Notes: generated from the sequence alone by a model not told the origin. Positions 1 to 8,771 are shown, counted from the stretch's first letter. The stretch: DNA of 64,000 nt from Streptomyces diastatochromogenes (GCF_002242805.1 NZ_MCGQ01000004.1:1-64000), one strand, 5' to 3'. Program-made: numbers and translations.

Positions 1-2306
1 GCGAGAGTGCGGCCATCAGGACTGAAAGCCACTGAAGACACCGGGTTGGTGTGACCAGACAAGCGCTTGGGCAGCGGGAGGGCTGCGGCGGTTTGCACGC
101 TCTCGATGGATTCGGGAGTGCGGCTGGTGCGGTATGCCTGGACAGCCAGCAGTGAGGCGAGTTCGGGGTTCACGCCGATGAGGTTGTTGGACTGGGCAGC
201 GAGCTGCCGGGACAGCGCCGCCCGCTGTTCCGCGACAGCCGTCCGCCACTGCGAGAACGCCCCCGCGCCAGCAAGGACCGCGAGCACCAGCAACGTGGCC
301 AGCACCATGACAAGCCGCCTGCGCCGCTGGGCGACCGCCTCCTGGCGTTGCCGGCTCGCGGAGAGAAAGGCCGCGATGTCGTCGGGCAGACCACGTTCCC
401 GTGACCAGTCGACGCCTTCCCCGAGCGCCGTCCCCGCGAGCAGGTCACCCGGGTCTTTCTCCGCGGCCCAGCGGAGCTGCCGTTCACGGGTGCGGTTGAG
501 CCACCCCTGGAATTGGCGATCCTCGCGCACCCAATCCCGCAGTTTGCCCCAGTCACGGATGAGCGCGTCATGAATCAGTTCCGCCACCGGCTCCCTGGGA
601 GGCGCATCGGGGCGACGGGGATCGCGGAGCGACTGCGTGGTGATGATGCGATGGTTCGTGAGCGTGGCGATGACGATGTTGATGTCGCCGTCGGGTGAAC
701 CGTCCGGGCCCGCCGCCAGGTCGCGCAGATCGTTGAGGGGCACCTGTGCGCGGACGGCGGGGATGCGGCGGCCGGGGTCCTCCGGGTGCACCAGCGAGGT
801 GAGGATGCGCTCCGCGATGTGCTGCTGATCGGCGGACAACTTGTTCAGGGCGCTGTCGCACCACGTCGTCAGGCTTCCGGTGACCGCCCCGATGCGCCGG
901 TACGCCTCATGGGTGAGGTAACCGTCCTCCCGCCGGGACCACAGCTGCTTGAGCGTCAGCTCCAGCAGCGGCAGCACAGTGACCGGTGCCAGCCGAGTCG
1001 CCGTCGCTTCGGGGCTGCTCTCCAGGACGTCGCTGATGATCTGCTCGGGCAGTCCCGGCTGGAAGCGGAGTCCCACGTCCTCGGCGGGCAGCACGATGAT
1101 GTCGTGCAGGTCGCGCTGGCTCAGCGCGCCCGGGACGTTGAGCAGCCCGGGTGTCGAGGCCTCCAGCAACTTGGGTGCGAGGGATGCCAGTTGGGGATAG
1201 AAGTCGTCGCGCATGACCAGGATCACGCTGAGCCTGGTGGGCGCGTCGGCGGCCGCGGTGATGTCGTTGATGACGTCCAGGAAGTCCCGCAGCCGGCCGT
1301 CGGCGCCCTGGACCAGAAGCTCTTCGAACTGGTCGACGACCAGCAGAACGCGCTCGTGGTCGGGCTCCTTCTCCAGCCTGCGGATGACCGCGGCCGTGAT
1401 CCCGTCCCGCGCCGCCCCGGGCAGCCCGGCACGCTCGATCTCCGTCGGCAGATCCTGCCGGGGCCGGGCCAGCACCGGCAGCCACCGATCGCTCCCCACC
1501 ACCTCCCCCTCCGCCAGCGCCCGCAGCACACCCGCCTGGATCAGTGACGACTTGCCCGACCCGGACGGCCCGAGCAGCAGCGTCAGCCGCCGCCCCAGGG
1601 CCAGGTTCGCCACGACCTGCCGTACCGCGTCCCCGCGCCCCTCGAACCAGCGGGCGTGCTCCGCGGTGAACGGCTCCAGGCCCCGATAAGGGCAGACCTC
1701 CTGTGCCGCCAGCTCCGGGCGGACCTCCCGCAGGACCTCGGTCGGGGTGACGTACGCGATGCCCTGTCCCCGCCTGAACCCGTCGGGCGCCGTGATCTCG
1801 GTGACCATGCCGACGACCAGGCCGGTCTCCTGGTCCAGGACGGGCCCGCCGCTGAACCCGGTGGTGAGGTCGTTGGCGTCGGTCAGCTGAAGGAGCGCGC
1901 TCCCGTCCTGCGAGGCCGGCAGCAGATCGCCCACCGTGCCGAAGCCCAGGTGCCCGTCCCGCGGTGCCTGGGCCGGAAAGCCGTACGACCGGACCTCGTG
2001 GCCACCGCACCCCGCCGCGGAGCCCAGCGGCAACACCCGCGTACTCGGCGGCGTTTCACGGAGCCGGACAAAGGCGACGTCCTCGCCCTCGGGCGCACGC
2101 CACCCCTCGACGTCCCCCTCCAGCCCGTCGGCACTCGTCGCACGCGGGAAGGCCAGTCGCACCCGCTCCCCGGGCCCGGACCCGGCCGCCCGGACCACGT
2201 GCGCACAGGTGACCAGGACGTCCTCGGCCACCAGGAAACCCGCCCCCGCCACACTCCCGTCCGGCCCGAGGATCTGCGCGACCGCCGTGGGCAGGTCCGA
2301 CGGCAT
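1..2306 (-). CDS. Trypsin-like protease / STAND NTPase / WD40 protein (C-terminus off window)
   Basis: At least 768 residues are visible. The N-terminal domain is a trypsin-like serine protease with an apparent triad His36 (TCAHVV), Asp76 (GEDVAFV) and Ser152 (GFSGGPV). A STAND-type P-loop NTPase follows, with Walker A GPSGSGKSS near residue 246 and a Walker B/sensor stretch LLVVDQFEELL. A membrane-like hydrophobic segment lies near residue 655-680, and a WD40 repeat begins near 749 (LSGHTNPVSSVAFSPDG). This order matches the protease-STAND-WD40 proteins of actinobacterial conflict systems. The model is that WD40 repeats sense a cue, the NTPase switches and the protease acts as effector. The start is ATG at 2306, preceded by GAAGAAGGG. 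It lies 25 bp after the Trypco1 gene and is probably co-transcribed. The number of WD40 repeats is unknown because the gene runs off the left edge. Confidence 0.88.
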   Translation of the reverse strand, partial: MPSDLPTAVAQILGPDGSVAGAGFLVAEDVLVTCAHVVRAAGSGPGERVRLAFPRATSADGLEGDVEGWRAPEGEDVAFVRLRETPPSTRVLPLGSAAGCGGHEVRSYGFPAQAPRDGHLGFGTVGDLLPASQDGSALLQLTDANDLTTGFSGGPVLDQETGLVVGMVTEITAPDGFRRGQGIAYVTPTEVLREVRPELAAQEVCPYRGLEPFTAEHARWFEGRGDAVRQVVANLALGRRLTLLLGPSGSGKSSLIQAGVLRALAEGEVVGSDRWLPVLARPRQDLPTEIERAGLPGAARDGITAAVIRRLEKEPDHERVLLVVDQFEELLVQGADGRLRDFLDVINDITAAADAPTRLSVILVMRDDFYPQLASLAPKLLEASTPGLLNVPGALSQRDLHDIIVLPAEDVGLRFQPGLPEQIISDVLESSPEATATRLAPVTVLPLLELTLKQLWSRREDGYLTHEAYRRIGAVTGSLTTWCDSALNKLSADQQHIAERILTSLVHPEDPGRRIPAVRAQVPLNDLRDLAAGPDGSPDGDINIVIATLTNHRIITTQSLRDPRRPDAPPREPVAELIHDALIRDWGKLRDWVREDRQFQGWLNRTRERQLRWAAEKDPGDLLAGTALGEGVDWSRERGLPDDIAAFLSASRQRQEAVAQRRRRLVMVLATLLVLAVLAGAGAFSQWRTAVAEQRAALSRQLAAQSNNLIGVNPELASLLAVQAYRTSRTPESIESVQTAAALPLPKRLSGHTNPVSSVAFSPDGRTL

Positions 2307-2331
2307 GCCATCGTCAGCCCTTCTTCCGGGG

Positions 2332-2652
2332 CTAGCCACCGTCGCCCGTCCACGACACCGTCACCTGCAGATGACAGTTCGCCCGGCTCTTGGTGATCAC
2401 CGCCCCGGCCTCGACCGCGAGGTCCACCCCGAACTCGACCGTGATCTGGTCGGGCCGGGCCTTGCGCAGCTGGTCCAGGGCGGCCTGCGCGGCCTGGGTG
2501 ATCGGTACCAGAGCCTGCTGCAGCGTCTCCGGCACCTCACGAATGGCGTCCCCGACGAGCCCGGCCTTCACCGGCCCCTTGAAGCCGGCCGCCCCCTCGA
2601 CCAGAAGGCAGCCCCCGCCCTCCAGTGGAATTCGGGTCAGAGGTGTGGTCAA
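2332..2652 (-). CDS. Trypco1-domain protein (CU044_2847 family)
   Basis: A 106-residue protein resembling trypsin-co-occurring domain 1 (CU044_2847 family). It has an N-terminal beta-rich part (TTPLTRIPLEGGGCLLVE), a central helix (LQQALVPITQAAQAALDQLRKA) and a C-terminal strand pair (ITVEFGVDLAVEAGAVI). Family members are found beside or fused to trypsin-like and STAND conflict proteins and are thought to be adaptors or regulators; no catalytic residues are evident. The start is TTG at 2652, supported by a strong GAAGGAGG 6 bases upstream; no in-frame ATG/GTG fits as well. It lies directly upstream of the protease-NTPase gene on the same strand. Confidence 0.8.
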   Translation of the reverse strand: MTTPLTRIPLEGGGCLLVEGAAGFKGPVKAGLVGDAIREVPETLQQALVPITQAAQAALDQLRKARPDQITVEFGVDLAVEAGAVITKSRANCHLQVTVSWTGDGG

Positions 2653-2754
2653 GACGCCTCCTTCGTTGCTCGCGGGCGCTCATCAGGGATCCCGGCCAGC
2701 ATCGATCACGTCCGACAGGTGCCGCAGCTCGTAGGGGGCCGTACGGAGGAGCCC

Positions 2755-3387
2755 TCACACCGGCCGGGCACAGCCCACCGGCCGTTGCCCGCTCAGCTGG
2801 ACGTAGAGGACGGTCGACGCGGGGCAGTCGGATCGGTCGGGGACCGCCTTGGTGATCCTGTACCGCGGCTTCCGGGGCCCCGACCCGTCGCACGCCGTCT
2901 CCCGCACCTGGCCGTCGCCCGAGTCGTACACGCAGTCGCCGGGGATCGTGCGGGGGCCGCCGCCGGCGCCCGGGTCGCCGGGGTGCGGGGGTTCCAGGTT
3001 GCGCATGCAGGCGTAGCCCTGGGGGATCGCGCCGTCGCCGTCCTCGTCGTCCTGCGGCCGCTGTTCGCTGATGTGCAGGACGAAGTCGGTGGTGGGCGGG
3101 CACAGCGGGCCGTCGGTGACCGTGCCGTCGTAGCGGGCGGCGACCCGGGCGGCGGCCCGCTCGCTGGTGCAGGGCACCTCGGTGAAGCTGGCGGTGCCGA
3201 AGGAGCTGCACTCGCCGACCCCGAGGAACTGGGCGCCGTAGCCGGTGGGGCGGAGGGTGGCGGGACGGGCGTTGCCCACCGGGGCGTCGGCCGGGCCCTG
3301 GCAGCCGCTGACCAGCAAGGCCATGATGAGGGCAGGGGCTAGCGGCAGCAGCCGGTACGCCACCCCCGTGGCACCTTTCCCGCGCAT
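2755..3387 (-). CDS. Secreted lipoprotein of unknown function
   Basis: A 210-residue protein. The N-terminus is a lipoprotein signal peptide: a positively charged start, a hydrophobic stretch and lipobox LVSGC near residue 37, predicting lipid anchoring on the outer face of the membrane. The mature part contains several cysteines (ECSSF, PCTSE, LCPPT, ACMRN, DCVYD, TACDG, DCPAS, GCARP) that may form disulfides; I recognise no enzymatic motif. A longer reading frame extends to 3438, but the ATG at 3387 starts immediately before the signal peptide. The gene is about 100 bp upstream of, and on the same strand as, the Trypco1 gene; a functional link is not shown. Confidence 0.75.
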   Translation of the reverse strand: MRGKGATGVAYRLLPLAPALIMALLVSGCQGPADAPVGNARPATLRPTGYGAQFLGVGECSSFGTASFTEVPCTSERAAARVAARYDGTVTDGPLCPPTTDFVLHISEQRPQDDEDGDGAIPQGYACMRNLEPPHPGDPGAGGGPRTIPGDCVYDSGDGQVRETACDGSGPRKPRYRITKAVPDRSDCPASTVLYVQLSGQRPVGCARPV

Positions 3388-3414
3388 CGCCAACCCCCCA
3401 GACACCCCCGTCCA

Positions 3415-3440
3415 GCGTGGCCCCGGTGAGGGGGCCACGC
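3415..3440. terminator. Hairpin terminator downstream of the GH3 gene
   Basis: Perfect 10-bp inverted repeat (GCGTGGCCCC / GGGGCCACGC) with a 6-nt loop, between the lipoprotein start and the GH3 stop. It has no T-tract, as is usual for Streptomyces terminators. It lies downstream of the GH3 gene in its transcription direction. Confidence 0.55.
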
Positions 3441-3489
3441 CAGGCGAACGGTGGGGTTTCCGCCCTTTGGGTGGGGTGTGTCCGGTGTG

Positions 3490-3510
3490 TGACGTACGTC
3501 TAGTACGTCA
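3490..3510. terminator. Palindrome overlapping the GH3 stop codon
   Basis: Arms TGACGTAC and GTACGTCA are separated by 5 nt that contain the TAG stop of the GH3 gene. It could be part of the transcription end or a protein-binding palindrome; the sequence alone does not decide. Confidence 0.35.
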
Positions 3511-5335
3511 GGCCGTGACCGAGGGGGTACAGCACCTGCGTCGGATCATCCGCCCGCTGCACCGGCACCGGGAGCCTGCCCCGTGGGTCCACCCGTCCGG
3601 CGATCACCCGCGCGGCGGCGCGCAGTTCGACGTCGGTCCAGGAGTAGGCCGCCAGGCAGGCCTTCACGGCGGGGAACTGGGCCACGTCGTAGGGGTTGCG
3701 GATGGCGACGGCCACGACCGGTCTGCCGGTGGCGAGCAACTGCTCGACCAGGGTTCGCTGGGCGCTGCCCGCCGTGACGTTGTACGTCCCGACGACCACC
3801 GCGTCCGCGTCCTGCGCCGCCGCCACCGCCTTGGCGACGGTCGTCGCGGACGGGGCGGTGCCGGTGGACAGGGCGGTGGCGGTGAACCCCAGTTCGGTGA
3901 AAGCGCCGGCCAGGACCGAGGTGGGCGGGCCGGTGGTGCCGGACGGGGAGGCCGGGTCGGCGCCGACGACCAGGATCCTGGGCGTGGTGCGGGGGTCCAG
4001 CGGGAGGGTGTCGTCCTCGTTGACCAGCAGGGTCGTGGTCCGCTCGGCGATCCGGTCCGCGGTGGCCAGGTGGGACTCGGTGCCCACGGTGCGATCGACG
4101 CCGGCCCGGGTGGCGTACGCCTGGTCGAGGAGTCCGAGCCGGCCCTTCAGCCGGAGGATCCGCAGGATCGATTCGTCCAGCCGGGCCTCGGTCAGCTCGC
4201 CGTTCTGGACGGCGTTCAGGACCGCGTGCCAGGCCACGTCGATCGAGGGCGGGTTGAGCAGCTGGTCGACTCCGGCCTTCAGGGCCAGCACCGGCACCCG
4301 GTCGTCGCCGTACTTGGTGCGCACGCCCTCCATGCCGAGGGAGTCGGTGACCACGACCCCGTCGTAGCCGAGTTCGCCGCGCAGGATGCCGGTGAGGATC
4401 GGGTGGGAGAGGGTCGCCGGGTCGCCGGAGTCGTCGAGGGCCGGGAACTGGATGTGGGCGGTCATGACCGAGTCGATGCCCGCCTCGATCGCGGCCCGGA
4501 AGGGGACCGCGTCCAGCTTCTCCCACAGCTCCCGGCTGTGCGTGATGACCGGGAAGCCGGTGTGGCTGTCGACGGCGGTGTCGCCGTGCCCCGGGAAGTG
4601 CTTGGCGGTCGCCGCGACCCGGGACGCCTGATAGCCCCTCACCTCGGCCGCGACCAGGGCCGCCACCGCGTCCGGGTCGGCCCCGAAGGACCGTACGCCG
4701 ATGACCGGGTTGGCCGGGTTGACGTTCACGTCGGCGTCGGGGGAGTAGTCCTGGTTGATGCCCATCGCGCGCAGCTCGGCACCGGAGACGCGGCCGAGGG
4801 TGCGGGCGTCGGAACGGGAGCGGCCCGCCCCGATCGCCATCGCGCCCGGGAACAGCGTGGCCGGCTTGCCCACCCTGCACACTATGCCGTGCTCCTGGTC
4901 GGTGGCGATGAGCAGCGGCAGGCCACGGGGCTGCTCCAGCGAGGCCCGCTGGATGCCGTTGGACAGGTCGGCGATCTGGTGGGGGTCGCGGGTGTTGTGG
5001 GCCCAGGTGAAGTAGATGACCCCGCCGACCCGGTACTTCTCGATCAGCTCGGCGGCCGTGCGGACCCCGATCTCCTTGAGGTTGGCGTCGATGTCGGCCT
5101 GGTCGGGGGCGGTGGCGGAGTGGCCGTAGACCCGCATCACGAAGAGCTGGCCGACCTTCTCCTCCAGCGTCATGCGGGAGACGAGGGCGCGGAGCCTGCG
5201 GTCGTTCGGGGTGGCGGCGTGGGCGGCGGTGGCCGGGGCGGTCAGCGCGGCGGTGAGCCCTGCGGTCGCGGCGAGGACGGTCCGTCTGGACGGCCGTGCG
5301 GTGTTTCCCGTGCTTCCCGTGCTGCTGTCGTGCAC
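3500..5335 (-). CDS. Secreted glycoside hydrolase family 3 (beta-N-acetylhexosaminidase, NagZ-like)
   Basis: A 611-residue protein. It begins with a twin-arginine-like signal (RPSRRTVLAATAGLTAAL, then TAAHA), so export is predicted. The GH3 N-terminal barrel carries the bacterial NagZ signatures KHFPGHGDTAVDSH and the nucleophile region VVVTDSLGMEG; a C-terminal GH3 domain follows. Expected substrates are beta-N-acetylglucosaminides from peptidoglycan or chitin oligomers. The longer frame begins with a TTG at 5413, but GTG at 5335 has a GGAAGGAG ribosome site and places the signal peptide at the N-terminus. The two-domain length is typical of actinobacterial members. Confidence 0.9.
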   Translation of the reverse strand: MHDSSTGSTGNTARPSRRTVLAATAGLTAALTAPATAAHAATPNDRRLRALVSRMTLEEKVGQLFVMRVYGHSATAPDQADIDANLKEIGVRTAAELIEKYRVGGVIYFTWAHNTRDPHQIADLSNGIQRASLEQPRGLPLLIATDQEHGIVCRVGKPATLFPGAMAIGAGRSRSDARTLGRVSGAELRAMGINQDYSPDADVNVNPANPVIGVRSFGADPDAVAALVAAEVRGYQASRVAATAKHFPGHGDTAVDSHTGFPVITHSRELWEKLDAVPFRAAIEAGIDSVMTAHIQFPALDDSGDPATLSHPILTGILRGELGYDGVVVTDSLGMEGVRTKYGDDRVPVLALKAGVDQLLNPPSIDVAWHAVLNAVQNGELTEARLDESILRILRLKGRLGLLDQAYATRAGVDRTVGTESHLATADRIAERTTTLLVNEDDTLPLDPRTTPRILVVGADPASPSGTTGPPTSVLAGAFTELGFTATALSTGTAPSATTVAKAVAAAQDADAVVVGTYNVTAGSAQRTLVEQLLATGRPVVAVAIRNPYDVAQFPAVKACLAAYSWTDVELRAAARVIAGRVDPRGRLPVPVQRADDPTQVLYPLGHGLTY

Positions 5336-5676
5336 GTGCGCTCCTTCCAGAGGAGAACCGCTGAAGGAAACTTCCGAGGAGCCACCAATATCCGGGAAGT
5401 TTCTTTCCGTCAAGTGACTGCACAGTAAGCCAGCATGGGGCCGCCATCGGCGCTTGGGAGGGGGGCGCGCCGATGGCGGTGGGCTGTCGGGCGTGGTGCG
5501 GCGGAGAGGGTACGTCGGCGTTCGCGGCCTGCGGCGAGGGCCGACACCGCACCACGGATTCGTCCGGCAGCTTGTGCGTTGGACGGGCGGGGAGGGCGAC
5601 GGGTTCCCGTGGGCGTGCGAGGAGGCGTGGTCCAGCCCCTGGACATTCCGCCCATCCGCCCGGGCGACGGACCATC
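5336..5676. other. Divergent intergenic region, GH3 / AroA-like
   Basis: About 340 bp between the two divergent genes. It contains the inverted GGAAAC boxes (5363-5407) and a 13-bp stem hairpin (5441-5453 with 5467-5479). Open frames across it on both strands look like GC-rich noise and have no convincing ribosome site. Confidence 0.5.
5363..5407 (-). promoter_or_regulatory. Inverted GGAAACTTCC-type boxes upstream of the GH3 gene
   Basis: GAAGGAAACTTCC at 5363-5375 and GGAAGTTTCTTTC at 5395-5407 are near-perfect inverted copies (one mismatch in 13) spaced 32 bp start to start, about three helical turns. They lie just upstream of the chosen start, where a regulator controlling this secreted hexosaminidase would be expected. 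The regulator is not identified. Confidence 0.4.
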
Positions 5677-6924
5677 ATGGCGGCCATGCCCGCAGTCGAC
5701 ATCCCCGGATCCAAGTCCATCACCGCCCGCGCGCTCTTCCTCGCGGCCGCCGCCGACGGCGTCAGCACCCTCGTACGGCCCCTGCGCTCCGACGACACCG
5801 AGGGCTTCGCCGAGGGCCTGGTCCGGCTCGGCTACCGGGTGGGCCGTACCCCGGACGCCTGGCAGGTGGACGGCCGCCCGCAGGGCCCGGCGCTCGCCGA
5901 GGCCGACGTGTACTGCCGCGACGGCGCCACCACCGCCCGCTTCCTGCCCACCCTGGCGGCCGCGGGCCACGGCACCTACCGCTTCGACGCCTCCCCGCAG
6001 ATGCGCCGGCGCCCCCTCGCCCCGCTCACCCGGGCCCTGCGCGACCTCGGCGTCGACCTGCGGCACGAGGAGGCCGAGGGCCACCACCCGCTGACCGTCC
6101 GGGCGGCCGGGGTCGAGGGCGGCGAGGTCGTGCTGGACGCCGGCCAGTCCTCGCAGTACCTGACCGCGCTGCTCCTGCTCGGCCCGCTGACCCGCAACGG
6201 CCTGCGGATCCGGGTGACCGACCTGGTCTCGGTGCCGTACGTGGAGATCACGCTGGCGATGATGCGGGCGTTCGGCGTCGAGGTGGTCCGGGACGGCGAG
6301 GTCTTCGAGGTCCCGCCGGGCGGCTACCGGGCCACCACCTACGCCATCGAGCCGGACGCCTCGACCGCCAGCTACTTCTTCGCCGCGGCGGCCGTCACCC
6401 CGGGCCGCGAGGTGACCGTGCCCGGCCTCGGCTCCGCGGCCCTCCAGGGCGACCTGCGGTTCGTCGAGGTGCTGCGGCGGATGGGCGCGGAGGTGGACGT
6501 CGCCGCGGACCGGACGACCGTACGCGGCACGGGAGTTCTGCGCGGCCTGACCGTCACCATGCGGGACATTTCCGACACCATGCCGACCCTCGCCGCGATC
6601 GCACCCTTCGCCTCCGGTCCGGTCCGTATCGAGGACGTGGCCAACACCCGGGTGAAGGAGTGCGACCGCCTGGAGGCCTGCGCGGAGAACCTGCGGCGGC
6701 TCGGCGTGGACGTGGCGACCGGCCCCGACTGGATCGAGATCCGGCCCGGCACACCCCTGCCGGACGTCGGGATCAAGTCCTACGGCGACCACCGCATCGT
6801 GATGTCCTTCGCGGTGACCGGACTGCGCACGCCCGGGCTGTCGTACGACGATCCCGGCTGCGTACGGAAGACGTTCCCGGACTTCCACGAGGCGTTCGCG
6901 GCACTGAGCGCCCGGAAACACTGA
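5677..6924 (+). CDS. aroA: EPSP synthase-family enolpyruvyl transferase (AroA-like)
   Basis: A 415-residue protein of the 3-phosphoshikimate 1-carboxyvinyltransferase family, which joins shikimate-3-phosphate and phosphoenolpyruvate in chorismate synthesis. Visible motifs are PGSKSITARALFLAAA at the N-terminus, DGATTARFLP (substrate loop), RVKECDRLEA (second signature, where the common form is RVKESDR) and KSYGDHRIVMSFAV near the C-terminus. Streptomyces genomes can carry two such genes, and this one has no other shikimate gene nearby, so it could be the paralogue. The start is taken as ATG 5677; ATG 5686 is an alternative and neither has a strong ribosome site. Confidence 0.85.
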   Translation: MAAMPAVDIPGSKSITARALFLAAAADGVSTLVRPLRSDDTEGFAEGLVRLGYRVGRTPDAWQVDGRPQGPALAEADVYCRDGATTARFLPTLAAAGHGTYRFDASPQMRRRPLAPLTRALRDLGVDLRHEEAEGHHPLTVRAAGVEGGEVVLDAGQSSQYLTALLLLGPLTRNGLRIRVTDLVSVPYVEITLAMMRAFGVEVVRDGEVFEVPPGGYRATTYAIEPDASTASYFFAAAAVTPGREVTVPGLGSAALQGDLRFVEVLRRMGAEVDVAADRTTVRGTGVLRGLTVTMRDISDTMPTLAAIAPFASGPVRIEDVANTRVKECDRLEACAENLRRLGVDVATGPDWIEIRPGTPLPDVGIKSYGDHRIVMSFAVTGLRTPGLSYDDPGCVRKTFPDFHEAFAALSARKH

Positions 6925-6961
6925 CTGGACCGGAAGAAAGGGAGCGGAAATCATCGCCCGC

Positions 6962-7555
6962 ATGACCACGCACTCGTACCTCATCCTGCACGGCTGGCAG
7001 AACCACCGGCCCGAGGGCCACTGGCAGCACTGGCTCGCCGGCCGGCTCACCGCCCTGGGCCACCGGGTCACCTACCCGCAGCTGCCCGACCCGGACGACC
7101 CGGACCTCGAGGTGTGGCTCGGCGAACTGGCCCGCCACCTGGAGGAGTTGGACGACTCCGGGGAGCGGGTCGTCGTGGCGCACAGCCTCTCCGCCGTGCT
7201 GTGGCTGCACGCCGCGGCCCGGGGCATGAAGCAGCAGAGGTACGCGGACCGGGTGCTGCTCGTCGCGCCGCCGTCCGGATCCGTCCTCGTCCGGTACCCG
7301 GAGGTGGCGGCCTTCGCACCGCCCGCCCCCGACTTCGTACTGCCCGGCGCGACCCGGCTCGTCGCGGGCGACGACGACCCGTACTGCCCCGAGGGCGCCG
7401 ACCGCCTCTTCGGTGCGCCGCTCGGCATTCCCACCGACGTCGTCCCGGGCGCCGCGCACCTCGACCTGGACGCCGGTTACGGCTCCTGGCCGGGCGTGCT
7501 CGACTGGTGCCTGGACGGCTCCGTACCGCTCACGGCGCGTCCGGCAGCCCGGTAG
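6962..7555 (+). CDS. RBBP9/YdeN-family alpha/beta hydrolase
   Basis: A 197-residue small serine hydrolase. It begins SYLILHGWQNHRPEGHWQHWL, the oxyanion-side HGW signature of the RBBP9/YdeN family. The nucleophile Ser lies in VVVAHSLSAVLW, a late Asp in VAGDDDPYCP and the His in GAAHLDLDAGYGSWP. The physiological substrate is unknown. It follows the AroA-like gene by 37 bp and may be co-transcribed. Its 3' end overlaps the convergent MFS gene by 26 bp. Confidence 0.85.
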   Translation: MTTHSYLILHGWQNHRPEGHWQHWLAGRLTALGHRVTYPQLPDPDDPDLEVWLGELARHLEELDDSGERVVVAHSLSAVLWLHAAARGMKQQRYADRVLLVAPPSGSVLVRYPEVAAFAPPAPDFVLPGATRLVAGDDDPYCPEGADRLFGAPLGIPTDVVPGAAHLDLDAGYGSWPGVLDWCLDGSVPLTARPAAR

Positions 7556-8771
7556 CCCGGTCCCTCAGCTCGGGAGTCGTCGCCGCGACCGCCGTCACCG
7601 CCAGGACGCACATCACGCCGCCGGTGACCAGGGCGGTCGCGCCGGAACTCCAGCCGGCGACCAGGCCGCCGCGTACGTTGCCGAGGCTGGGCCCCGCCTG
7701 GCCGACGATCGCCTCGGCCGCCGTGACCCGGCCGAGCAGCGCGTCCGGGGTGCGGGTCTGCACGATCGTGGACCGGGAGACGACCGCCGTGGCGTCCGCC
7801 GCCCCGGCCACGGCGAGGAGCGCGAGGCCGATCCAGGGGTCGGTCGACAGACCGAAGGCGACCAGGGCCGCACCCCAGGTGGCGGAGGCGCACAGCATCA
7901 CCGCGCCCGGCCGGCCGAGCCGGGTCAGCGAGCCGGACAGCGCCGTCGCCGCGAGGCCGCCCACCGCGAGGGCCGACAGGAGCAGGCCGAGGGTACGCGG
8001 GCTGTTCCCGAACCGCTCGGCGTTGACCAGCGGGAAGACACTGACCGGGAAGGACAGCACGGTGGCGGCGAGGTCGGTGATCAGCGCGCCCCGCACCACC
8101 CGGTGCCCGGCCAGGAACCGCAGCCCGTCCAGCACCCCGCGCATCCCCGCCCGCGACGGCTCGCCCTCCGGCTGCAGCGCGGGGAGCCCGAAGGCGCCGT
8201 AGAAGGCGAGACCGAAGCTGAGCGCGTCCAGCAGATAGCAGACGCCGATGCCCAGCCAGCCCAGCAGCACACCGGCCAGGGCCGGGCCGAGCAGAAACAT
8301 CGCCTGGCCGGTGATCTGGTTCAGGGCGAGACCGGCGGGCACCTGGTCCTTGGGCAGCAGCCGCGGCACGAAGACACCGGCCGCCGGGGCGCCGAGCGCA
8401 CCGAAGCACGACTGGACGGCGACCAGCGCGAGCACCGTCACCACCGGGACATGCCCGGCGAAGCCCTGCACGGCCAGCAGCAGCGAGCAGGCGGCCTGGC
8501 CCACGGTGGCCGTCAGGAAGATCCGCCGCCGGTCCGCGCGGTCCACCCGGGCCCCCGCGAACAGCCCGAACACCACCAGCGGCAACGCCTGCGCCAGCCC
8601 GACCGCACCGGTCCACGCCGTGCTGCGGGTCATGTCCCACACCTGGTACATGACCGTCACCAGCGTCATGTACCCACCGAGCAGAGACACGGTCCGCCCG
8701 ACCAGCAGCCGCCGGAAGACGGGCGAGGTACGCAGCGGCCGTACGTCAATGAGCGAGCGGCTGAGGCTCAT
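7530..8771 (-). CDS. MFS transporter (EntS-like / MFS_3 type)
   Basis: A 413-residue integral membrane protein with about 12 hydrophobic segments. The cytoplasmic loop motif GLFAGARVDRADRRRIF between helices 2 and 3 is the MFS signature. The overall look (RPLRTSPVFRRLLVGRTVSLLG at the N-terminus, FVPRLLPKDQVPAGLALNQ mid-protein) fits the EntS/MFS_3 exporter branch. The substrate cannot be inferred. ATG at 8771; tail-to-tail with the hydrolase gene. Confidence 0.87.
   Translation of the reverse strand: MSLSRSLIDVRPLRTSPVFRRLLVGRTVSLLGGYMTLVTVMYQVWDMTRSTAWTGAVGLAQALPLVVFGLFAGARVDRADRRRIFLTATVGQAACSLLLAVQGFAGHVPVVTVLALVAVQSCFGALGAPAAGVFVPRLLPKDQVPAGLALNQITGQAMFLLGPALAGVLLGWLGIGVCYLLDALSFGLAFYGAFGLPALQPEGEPSRAGMRGVLDGLRFLAGHRVVRGALITDLAATVLSFPVSVFPLVNAERFGNSPRTLGLLLSALAVGGLAATALSGSLTRLGRPGAVMLCASATWGAALVAFGLSTDPWIGLALLAVAGAADATAVVSRSTIVQTRTPDALLGRVTAAEAIVGQAGPSLGNVRGGLVAGWSSGATALVTGGVMCVLAVTAVAATTPELRDRATGLPDAP

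Noticed and set aside
3245..5428. Long + strand open frame antisense to the GH3 gene
   Set aside because: GC-rich shadow of the real minus-strand gene; composition is valine/glycine/arginine-rich with no domain and no ribosome site.
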